This document shows positions 1 to 6,443 of a DNA stretch of 17,728 nt, in pieces; positions within the stretch are counted from its first letter, which is position 1; each line of letters begins with the position of its first letter. The position numbers and the translations under genes were made by a program. This stretch comes from JAGLTN01 sp023135255 (lineage in GTDB: Bacteria; Planctomycetota; Phycisphaerae; Sedimentisphaerales; Anaerobacaceae). The stretch lies in NCBI GenBank assembly GCA_030639495.1, contig DAOWCP010000050.1:1-17728 (forward strand), given 5' to 3'. The notes under the pieces are model-generated. The model did not search any database and had not been told where the DNA came from. It saw only the letters and a program-made list of their open reading frames with translations.

Positions 1-1
1 G

Positions 2-2173
2 CTTGATTTTCTGCCTCATGTTACCTGTAAAGACCACAATTCATCTGCGATAACGAGCTGCCTGGTTGGGTTTAAAAAATTTGGCATCAGCAGTATTTTA
101 GCGATGACAGGTGATAAGCCGGCAACTGCTAAAGGGGTTTTTGAGCTTGATTCAATTGGTCTGATGCAGTTGATCCTTAAAATGAATAACGATTCTTATC
201 TCAAAGCCAAGCCTGAGAATCTTTCCAACGGTCATCAGTTCTTTATTGGCGGTGCGGTTTCGCCTTTCAAATATACCCAGGCTTCGCAGATGCAGCAGTA
301 TTATAAAATGGAAAAGAAGATTAAAAGCGGTGCTGACTTTTTGATTACCCAGGTTGGTTGGGACTGGAAAAAATCCGCAGAGCTTGCCCGGTACATGAAA
401 GACAATAAAATCAGCACGCCTGTTATAGGCAATGTTTATTTGCTGAGTACGATTACACCGGCACCTCGATTGATGCATGATATCAAACTGCCCGGCTGTT
501 TTGTCAGCGATGAGTTGCTTGAAAAGATTTACAGCGAAAGTGTTGATGAGCATATTGAAAGGGCAGCTCAGCAGGTAGCGATGTATAAACAGCTTGGTTA
601 TGCAGGGGTTGATATTGGCGGGGTGCATGATTTTAACACGTTTAAAAAGATGCTTGTTCGTGCAGACGAGATAGGCGATGACTGGCAGCAGTATAAAGAC
701 AACCTTTGCTGGCCTGCGAAAGATGCGTGGTATCTTTATGACGATAACTGCAAAAAAGTACAGCTTACAAAGTTCAGCAAAAAATTTAACCAGCGAACTT
801 TTGATATGTTCCACCGTTGTGTTCTTGATACCGATCATAAAGGTTTTCATGTGTTTAAAAAGATAATGGAAATCCTCGGTACGAAAAAGGGGAAAGGGTT
901 TTTCTATAAAAGTTTTAATGCCTGCGAAAAGGCTGCCAAGTATATTTTATTTGATTGTCAGGAATGCGGCGATTGTTTCTTGCCAGAGAATTTCAGTTGG
1001 TGTACAATCGGCGGCTGTGAAAAAGGTATGGATAATGCGCCTTGTGGAGATTCGACTGCTGACGGTCGATGCGGCAACAATCTCGACAGGATATGTATAG
1101 GCGAGTATATCTATAAGGCTGCAAGTGCTAAGAAAGGAGGGCTTGAAAAACTCCGACTTATGATTAATCGGCCCAGGAGACCTGAGCTTGAGCATAGCAG
1201 TTCGATTTTGAATTATTTATTTGGCAAGGACCATACGATGCAGAACCCATTGATTACAATTGGTGAATCTATACACGCTTCAATACCGAAGACGGGCAAG
1301 ATTATGAAAGAGTTGGTTGCTCTCGGTGATGATTGTTACAGCAATCCATCGCCTGGGCTTGATTATATAAAGGCTCTTATCGAGTCGCAGGCTGACGATG
1401 GAGCTGACTATATCGCGGTCAATCTTGATGAATTTGGCGAGGCTGACTCTCAGGTCACAGTTGATATGATGGTTGAGTATGTGAAGATGGTTCGCAATTG
1501 GGGGGCTTCTGTGCCGATATGTATTGACAGCAGTGATGATGATGTGCTTATCGCAGGGCTTAAGGAATGGTATAACACAACTGAACCGGTGAAACAGCCT
1601 TTGGTTAATTCCATCAAGGATCATAATATTGAAAAGCTTATGCCTTTGAAAAAGCATTTTGATTTCGCATTCATCGGTTTGCTGGTTAGTGAGGGCAAGG
1701 ATTCTGTGGACGAATTACACAGCCTGGCGAAGCAGATATTTGATGCTGCGATGGAATACGGTTTTAAGGCTGAGGAGATTTTCTTTGATACTACCGTTTT
1801 CCCGCTGGCAATCGATATGCCGATGGAACCCGGCAAGAGCGGCTATACTTACAGAGCGTTTGAGACTATTAAGAAGATAAAAAATGACCCGGCTATGAAG
1901 GGCGTTCATTTCTCATTAGGCGTAAGCAACAGCGTTCGAGATCTGCCCGCAAGGAAGATAGGCGTTGCCCGCGCTTATGTTGAAAAGGCTATGGAGTATG
2001 GTCTGGATGCAGGCATTGTCAATTCTGCCCATAAATTCGGCCAAACACCTGCTGACGAGGAATTAGTGAAACTTGTCGATGCGTTTGCAAAACTTGACGG
2101 CGACATGAACAATCTTAATGACGCGATGACGCTGATGGGGCAGTTTTGCTCGAAAAATCGAAAACCCGTATAA
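2..2173 (+). CDS. Fused methylenetetrahydrofolate reductase / MetV-like zinc domain / pterin-binding methyltransferase (5'-partial)
   Basis: The frame is open from base 2, and codons upstream of the first ATG (104) encode MTHFR-like residues (PHVTCKD, then MTGD at about 104-115). The true start therefore lies outside the window. Three parts are visible. An MTHFR-type flavoprotein barrel covers roughly bases 2-700 (MTGD, then FLITQVGWDW). A cysteine-rich MTHFR_C/MetV-like domain lies around 850-1110, with CQECGDC at 956 followed by WCTIGGC and NAPCG. A pterin-binding barrel of the AcsE/MetH type runs from about 1244 to 2130, with IDSS and VNSIK signatures. By family, MTHFR makes methyl-tetrahydrofolate, MetV is its partner subunit in acetogens, and the last domain moves the methyl group to a corrinoid protein. 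Fusion would place formation and use of methyl-THF on one chain. Whether it serves a Wood-Ljungdahl-type route or methionine synthesis cannot be told here, since no corrinoid protein gene is present. The domain assignment is firm and the substrate partner is inferred. Confidence 0.85.
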   Translation, partial: LDFLPHVTCKDHNSSAITSCLVGFKKFGISSILAMTGDKPATAKGVFELDSIGLMQLILKMNNDSYLKAKPENLSNGHQFFIGGAVSPFKYTQASQMQQYYKMEKKIKSGADFLITQVGWDWKKSAELARYMKDNKISTPVIGNVYLLSTITPAPRLMHDIKLPGCFVSDELLEKIYSESVDEHIERAAQQVAMYKQLGYAGVDIGGVHDFNTFKKMLVRADEIGDDWQQYKDNLCWPAKDAWYLYDDNCKKVQLTKFSKKFNQRTFDMFHRCVLDTDHKGFHVFKKIMEILGTKKGKGFFYKSFNACEKAAKYILFDCQECGDCFLPENFSWCTIGGCEKGMDNAPCGDSTADGRCGNNLDRICIGEYIYKAASAKKGGLEKLRLMINRPRRPELEHSSSILNYLFGKDHTMQNPLITIGESIHASIPKTGKIMKELVALGDDCYSNPSPGLDYIKALIESQADDGADYIAVNLDEFGEADSQVTVDMMVEYVKMVRNWGASVPICIDSSDDDVLIAGLKEWYNTTEPVKQPLVNSIKDHNIEKLMPLKKHFDFAFIGLLVSEGKDSVDELHSLAKQIFDAAMEYGFKAEEIFFDTTVFPLAIDMPMEPGKSGYTYRAFETIKKIKNDPAMKGVHFSLGVSNSVRDLPARKIGVARAYVEKAMEYGLDAGIVNSAHKFGQTPADEELVKLVDAFAKLDGDMNNLNDAMTLMGQFCSKNRKPV

Positions 2174-2185
2174 AACCGAATATTG

Positions 2186-2215
2186 TTGTCTTCAGGCAAT
2201 GTGCAATCATAGAAT
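2186..2215 (+). promoter_or_regulatory. Possible sigma70-type promoter for the glycosyltransferase
   Basis: TTGTCT (2186-2191) and TAGAAT (2210-2215) are separated by 18 bases, in the 62-base gap between the C1 enzyme and the glycosyltransferase. Transcription would start near 2222, just ahead of a GGAAAGAG ribosome site. The match is imperfect and read-through from the upstream gene is equally possible. Confidence 0.3.
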
Positions 2216-2235
2216 AAAACTGGAAAGAGACCATA

Positions 2236-3894
2236 ATGAAGCTATTTGGTACAGCTCAACCATTTGTTGAATATCAGGAGGATTCCTTTAAAATCGGCAG
2301 GCTTGTAGCTAATTATGAGTTTTTCATCGCACTTTTTAAACAATCTGATTTTGATGAGTTTCATATTTTCTGCCCAACTTTTGCTAACTGTAAATTAACA
2401 GAGAAGAAGATATCGCAAGAAGATATTCCAGATAACCTCAAAGCTAAAATCAAAGTTTTCCATATTACATCGTTAAAAAAATCGATAGCAGAAAATAATT
2501 ACCATGTTTTTCATCTTGGCGGGTGGGGATTTTTTTTCCCGGGACTTGTTCATCTCCGCAATCTTCATTCGGCTCAGCCTTTTCCGATTACGGGCGTCAC
2601 CCATTCACTTAACGACAAGCAAGCCCCATTTCACGCGTTCAAAGTTTGTACCGCTCCTGTTTTGCCATTTGATTCGATTGTCTGCACCAGCAATTGTGGC
2701 AAAAAGGTATTGGAAAACTTGTTTGAAGCAACAGAAAATAATTTTAAGCAAATGAATATTAAATATCGTGGGCGGATGGATATTATTCCATTGGGTATTA
2801 ATGATGTTCACAGAACCATTCCGGATCGTATGGAAAGCAGAATGTCGCTCGGCATAGACGGCGATTCTTTTGTAATACTTTCACTTGGTCGGCTTGCTTC
2901 GGATAACAAGATGGATTTTGTTCCGTTTTTGGCAGCTGTAAAACGTTTTATTGAAAAGAACAAAGACAGAAAAATAGTCTTTATTCTTGCTGGCAGCGCT
3001 GACAACCATGAGCAAAAATTTATAAGAAACCTTTTACATGAAAATCAGCTTGAAGAAGCAACAAAGTTATTCGTTAATATTGAAAATCACAAAAAATCCG
3101 TTCTCTACAGCGCCGCTGATGTATATACATCCCCTATTGACAATTTCCAGGAAACTTTCGGTATTTCGGTTGTAGAGGCAATGGCTTACGAATGTGCTGT
3201 TGTGATTTCTGATTTTAACGGCTATTCTGAAATTGTAGATCACAATATAAACGGAATTAAGATTCCGACTTTTTGGGCTGATGTAACCAGAGATTTTGAA
3301 GATGTTTCTGAAATAATGAATTTCCCCACCTACCAGTTATTTCTCAGCCAATCTGTTGCGGTTGATTTTGATAAAATGTTGGAATCTTTTCAGGAACTGC
3401 TTGAAAACCCCGAAAAACGTATCCAGTTAGGCAAATCCGCAAGAAAAAAAGTCGAACAAAATTATTTTTGGTCGGATGTTATAAAAAAATACTCCGCTTT
3501 ATGGGATAAACTTTCGCAACAGGCGAAAGACTCTTCGACCATGATCGAAAAGCCGAATAATCCATGGGAAGTCGATTTCTACTCTGTCTTTTCGCACTAT
3601 CCCTCAAAAATCGTAGCCGATGACAGCAGAATATTTTTGTCTGAATACGGTAGGAAAGTACTCATCTCCGGCAATATTCCTGTTGCCTATTCAGACATAA
3701 GTGCGGGCATCATTATACCGCAGCTTGTCGCTATTGCCCTGAAGGCTATTGACCAAAATCTTATTACAGCTAAACAACTCATACGATCACTGCAAAAAAA
3801 TACTGCAATATCAGATTCCACAGCACTATATTATCTTTTGTGGATGGCAAAGTATAATCTTGTCAGTATTGATGCGGGCATTATTGGTGCGTGA
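2236..3894 (+). CDS. GT4-type (GT-B fold) glycosyltransferase with C-terminal extension
   Basis: This 552-residue protein resembles retaining GT-B glycosyltransferases of family 4. The C-terminal nucleotide-sugar domain is clear: ILSLGRL at about 214-220, a FILAG strand near 249-253, and the EX7E motif with E306 and E314 in QETFGISVVEAMAYE, followed by GYSEIVDHNINGIK (329-342). The N-terminal acceptor half has a glycine-rich HLGGWG segment (93-98) and THSLND (122-127). The fold ends near residue 425, and about 125 further residues match no domain I recognise. No signal peptide or membrane span is seen, so it probably acts in the cytoplasm or at the inner membrane face on a lipid or glycan acceptor. 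The ribosome site GGAAAGAG precedes the ATG. The sugar donor and acceptor cannot be read from the sequence, and no other polysaccharide-assembly gene lies beside it. Confidence 0.8.
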   Translation: MKLFGTAQPFVEYQEDSFKIGRLVANYEFFIALFKQSDFDEFHIFCPTFANCKLTEKKISQEDIPDNLKAKIKVFHITSLKKSIAENNYHVFHLGGWGFFFPGLVHLRNLHSAQPFPITGVTHSLNDKQAPFHAFKVCTAPVLPFDSIVCTSNCGKKVLENLFEATENNFKQMNIKYRGRMDIIPLGINDVHRTIPDRMESRMSLGIDGDSFVILSLGRLASDNKMDFVPFLAAVKRFIEKNKDRKIVFILAGSADNHEQKFIRNLLHENQLEEATKLFVNIENHKKSVLYSAADVYTSPIDNFQETFGISVVEAMAYECAVVISDFNGYSEIVDHNINGIKIPTFWADVTRDFEDVSEIMNFPTYQLFLSQSVAVDFDKMLESFQELLENPEKRIQLGKSARKKVEQNYFWSDVIKKYSALWDKLSQQAKDSSTMIEKPNNPWEVDFYSVFSHYPSKIVADDSRIFLSEYGRKVLISGNIPVAYSDISAGIIIPQLVAIALKAIDQNLITAKQLIRSLQKNTAISDSTALYYLLWMAKYNLVSIDAGIIGA

Positions 3895-3937
3895 AAAGCG
3901 TAGGGGTTAATCTCCTGGAGCAAAAAAGGTTAAATAA

Positions 3938-3990
3938 AAAGAAGCTGCGAATCACCATGACAAGCAGCTTCTTTCCTTCTTTTTTTTTTA
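3938..3990. terminator. Strong bidirectional intrinsic terminator
   Basis: The arms AAAGAAGCTGC (3938-3948) and GCAGCTTCTTT (3964-3974) form a perfect 11-bp stem with a 15-base loop. On the + strand it is followed by a T-rich tail ending in nine Ts (3981-3989). On the - strand an A-rich stretch to its left supplies a weaker U tail. It sits between two converging genes and can serve both. Confidence 0.88.
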
Positions 3991-3999
3991 TCGGGATAT

Positions 4000-4551
4000 T
4001 TAATGGAAGTCGAATAACGACTGTGTTTTAATCATAGTAACCTGTTCCGGATAGGCTTCGAAGGTGTGAACATGCAGTTCGTTCTTTCTTGCTTCAAAGT
4101 CTACATAACAGAAAGGCTGGAGTCCATCGTTTGTTTCCAGTGATGGGAATTTCCGGAACATGCCGCGATTTTGAGCAAAACGCTCCAGATCCATATGACT
4201 TCTTCGGTAGAGATTAGGGCTCATTTTCTCGACCTGGAAATTGGTCATATAACTCAGGCCTCTGTTTAATGTGCATTTATGAGAACGTGGCCCATTAAAC
4301 TGGAATCTTTCTATAAGTCCTCTCGCCGGCAGCATCTGCCCGGGAGCACTGACAACTTCAGTCAGGAAAACGTCGTCTTTACCAAAAACGCTTACAACAT
4401 GCGTACAACCCGTGATCCAGATAAGCGCTTCGTATTTCTCAGTTTTAATCTGCCTTTTGGTGTATATCTGGAAAAGTTCGGGATGCAAAGGCCTTTGAAA
4501 CAGGCTGAACATCAATTCTCCAACTGCTACATTGCTCTGTGGTGATTCCAT
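4000..4551 (-). CDS. DUF2617-like conserved protein
   Basis: The protein of about 183 residues resembles DUF2617, a family of unknown function that I recall from planctomycetes. The resemblance rests on the N-terminal FSLFQRPLHPELF stretch and the ITGCTHVVSV segment; this is recognition from memory, not a search. No signal peptide, membrane span or known catalytic motif is seen. I place the start at the ATG at 4551. The frame extends upstream to a TTG at 4629, but those bases coincide with the -35 box of a good promoter, so the extension is unlikely to be translated. A GGGGAA element lies 12 bases before the ATG, which is rather far for a ribosome site. The gene converges on the glycosyltransferase across a shared terminator. 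A cytoplasmic role is assumed and the function is unknown. Confidence 0.65.
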   Translation of the reverse strand: MESPQSNVAVGELMFSLFQRPLHPELFQIYTKRQIKTEKYEALIWITGCTHVVSVFGKDDVFLTEVVSAPGQMLPARGLIERFQFNGPRSHKCTLNRGLSYMTNFQVEKMSPNLYRRSHMDLERFAQNRGMFRKFPSLETNDGLQPFCYVDFEARKNELHVHTFEAYPEQVTMIKTQSLFDFH

Positions 4552-4599
4552 TATTTCTGCGATTCCCCAAATTAAATTTCTTATCACACAACAGGGTCT

Positions 4600-4629
4600 A
4601 TTATACAAAAAAGACCCTATGCGATTCAA
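4600..4629 (-). promoter_or_regulatory. Sigma70-type promoter of the DUF2617-like gene, flanked by an inverted repeat
   Basis: Read on the - strand, TTGAAT (4624-4629) and a perfect TATAAT (4600-4605) are separated by 18 bases. The expected start is near 4593, giving a leader of about 42 bases. A perfect 7-bp inverted repeat, AGGGTCT (4593-4599) and AGACCCT (4612-4618), brackets the -10 box and could be an operator. Confidence 0.6.
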
Positions 4630-4765
4630 GGGGATTATCAGTACTGATAGAGCTGTTTGGTTTACTTATAGGACGATTATTTTGCAAGATGAGGATTTTA
4701 AAAGACTAACGATGAGAAAAATTTTTAAAAAAAATCAGAAAAAGATTAAAGTTTTTCATTTTTTT
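4630..4765. other. A+T-rich intergenic stretch between the two - strand genes
   Basis: No convincing gene is present. It holds long A and T runs and an A+T-only stem (4738-4757, GAAAAA paired with TTTTTC across 8 bases) followed on the - strand by a T8 run. That could be a weak terminator for the membrane protease gene, but the stem has almost no G-C pairs. Confidence 0.35.
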
Positions 4766-5665
4766 TTAATTATTCAGGAACTTTACATTGATGACTACTG
4801 CCATTATATCGTAAAAGGCATGAGTGCCGGCAGTGATCCCAAAGCCCCTGGCGGCGAACAGACAGGCAAAATAAACCCCCGCTAATGCCCGGAAAACGAA
4901 TTTAGCTATATCGAAAGGCTCTCTTGTTGGCTGCCAGTTCAGGAAGTCTATGTGATGATGGGCGCTGAACAGGGCAGCTGAAATAAGGATTGAGATAACA
5001 ATGGCGGCAGTTCGGTTAAATTTGAAAAAGTCCTGAAATATCAGCATCAAAATGCATATCAGAACCAGTCTGAATACCAACTCTTCATATATCCCCGCAC
5101 CGATGCCGGTAATTATGTCAGCGAGCCAATACCTCTGCTGCGAGGTTTGGGGTTGATATTGCGGCTCGGTTAAATTACTGCTGACCGCTGAACAATTGGT
5201 AATTGATGTTTGTACTATTGCGGTCTGCATTGGCGGTGTGTTAGGGGTTACCTGTTTTCCGGAATCGTTTAAAACAAAACCAAGGACTATAAGCGGAATT
5301 GCGAACAGAACACATTCGATTGACATAGGAAAAAGATCTGTCAGCCAGAATTTCCAGCGTTTCTTTGATGCTATCTGCAGACCTAATAATATAAAAATTA
5401 CTACAAGTGGGGTAACTATCCATGCGAACCTGCTGGAAAAACCTAAAAATTCAACAAACCCCTGCACCCATGAAAAAGCAACCACTCGGCCTTGCATGTG
5501 ACTGTTGAGGACACTGGTCTGGATGAAAATTGATCCGAGTTCATAAGTGATGATAAATGGGATCAGAAAAATTATGGCGTAGACGGGCCTGGACGTCCTT
5601 TCAAGGTATGAGTCCTTAGAATAATCAAGCAATTGGCTCGGCTCGTAACTTTTTTTCTTTCCCAT
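4766..5665 (-). CDS. CPBP (Rce1/CAAX-type) intramembrane metalloprotease
   Basis: This is a polytopic membrane protein of about 299 residues with the three CPBP/ABI family motifs, numbered here from the ATG at 5665. They are EELVFR (Glu194, Glu195, Arg199), the histidine motif LFSAHHH (about 233-238), and a late GTHAFYD (His282). In Rce1-type enzymes these glutamates and histidines form the intramembrane metal site. About five to seven hydrophobic spans are visible, and a polar Gln/Pro/Ser/Thr-rich segment of about 45 residues precedes the EE motif. I prefer the ATG at 5665 because AGGTGA lies 10 bases upstream. The frame extends to a GTG at 5704 that lacks a ribosome site. Substrates of bacterial members are mostly unknown (bacteriocin immunity or peptide processing in some cases), so only the family is claimed. 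The gene diverges from the DNA glycosylase gene. Confidence 0.85.
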   Translation of the reverse strand: MGKKKSYEPSQLLDYSKDSYLERTSRPVYAIIFLIPFIITYELGSIFIQTSVLNSHMQGRVVAFSWVQGFVEFLGFSSRFAWIVTPLVVIFILLGLQIASKKRWKFWLTDLFPMSIECVLFAIPLIVLGFVLNDSGKQVTPNTPPMQTAIVQTSITNCSAVSSNLTEPQYQPQTSQQRYWLADIITGIGAGIYEELVFRLVLICILMLIFQDFFKFNRTAAIVISILISAALFSAHHHIDFLNWQPTREPFDIAKFVFRALAGVYFACLFAARGFGITAGTHAFYDIMAVVINVKFLNN

Positions 5666-5733
5666 AGAACTGTTTTCACCTAATATCTTCAAAGAGAAAA
5701 ACACAAACGATTATGAAAACTTAATTTGTAAAG

Positions 5734-5761
5734 TTTACTTTAACTTAAAGAAAAATACAAT
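5734..5761 (+). promoter_or_regulatory. Possible promoter for the DNA glycosylase gene
   Basis: TTTACT (5734-5739) and TACAAT (5756-5761) are 16 bases apart in the 112-base divergent gap. Transcription would begin about 10 bases before the ATG. No strong Shine-Dalgarno site follows, so the message may be nearly leaderless. This is a weak-consensus call in A+T-rich DNA. Confidence 0.35.
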
Positions 5762-5777
5762 AAGTAAAGATAAAAAC

Positions 5778-6443
5778 ATGACAGCTGACAAACTAACTGA
5801 AATTTATGATATTCTGCTTGAAACATTCGGCTCACAGTATTGGTGGCCCGGCGATACAGCTTTTGAGATAATTATCGGTGCTATACTTACCCAAAACACC
5901 AGCTGGACCAATGTTGCCAAGGCGATTGAAAATATCAAAGCTGCGGAGCTTATGTCTGCTGAGAAATTGCATCAACTGGATAACAGCCAATTAGAACCCC
6001 TTATAAAACCTTCGGGTTATTTTCGTTTGAAAGCTAAAAGACTGAAAAATTTTCTCGATTGGCTTTTTGATAATTATCAGGGAAATCTTGAAAATATTCA
6101 GAATGTAAGTACCGATTATCTTAGGGAGCAGCTTCTGTCGATTAATGGGATAGGCCCGGAAACCGCGGATTCGATTTTGTTGTACGGCTTTGGCAGAGCT
6201 AAGTTTGTTGTGGATACTTATACCGCGCGGGTGATGACTCGTCATGGTTTGATCGAACCGGGGGCTGATTATGAAAGCTTGCAATATTTGTTTGAGGGGA
6301 ATTTGCCCACGGATGTTAAGCTGTTCAATGAATTTCATGCACTGCTGGTTTGTGTCGGCAAAGATTTTTGTAAACCAAAAGCAAAATGCGACAAATGCCC
6401 GCTAAGACATTTGCCGCATGATCTTGAACCTGAGTTTTTTTAA
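5778..6443 (+). CDS. Endonuclease III-like HhH-GPD DNA glycosylase, probably monofunctional
   Basis: This 221-residue protein has the HhH-GPD fold. The hairpin is INGIGPETADSIL (122-134) and the catalytic aspartate is D146 in KFVVDTYTARV. The N-terminal segment IIGAILTQNTSW (32-43) is typical of the family. In endonuclease III the hairpin carries a lysine that makes it a bifunctional glycosylase/AP lyase; here the equivalent is Glu128, so hydrolytic base removal without strand cleavage is expected, as in MagIII- or MIG-type relatives. Four C-terminal cysteines (192, 198, 204, 207) suggest a [4Fe-4S] cluster, but the spacing x5-x5-x2 differs from the usual x6-x2-x5 and the last canonical cysteine is absent. 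The damaged base recognised is unknown. The stop overlaps the opposing GH78-type gene by four bases. Confidence 0.85.
   Translation: MTADKLTEIYDILLETFGSQYWWPGDTAFEIIIGAILTQNTSWTNVAKAIENIKAAELMSAEKLHQLDNSQLEPLIKPSGYFRLKAKRLKNFLDWLFDNYQGNLENIQNVSTDYLREQLLSINGIGPETADSILLYGFGRAKFVVDTYTARVMTRHGLIEPGADYESLQYLFEGNLPTDVKLFNEFHALLVCVGKDFCKPKAKCDKCPLRHLPHDLEPEFF

Noticed and set aside
152..850. 232-codon open frame on the - strand
   Set aside because: It lies wholly antisense to the conserved MTHFR-type coding sequence and has no recognisable domain or ribosome site.
4552..4629. N-terminal extension of the DUF2617-like protein from a TTG
   Set aside because: The bases double as the -35 and -10 boxes of a good promoter and the family-like sequence begins after the internal ATG.
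4532..4885. 117-codon open frame on the + strand
   Set aside because: It spans the ends of two - strand genes and the promoter between them, and its product is low-complexity with Lys/Phe runs.
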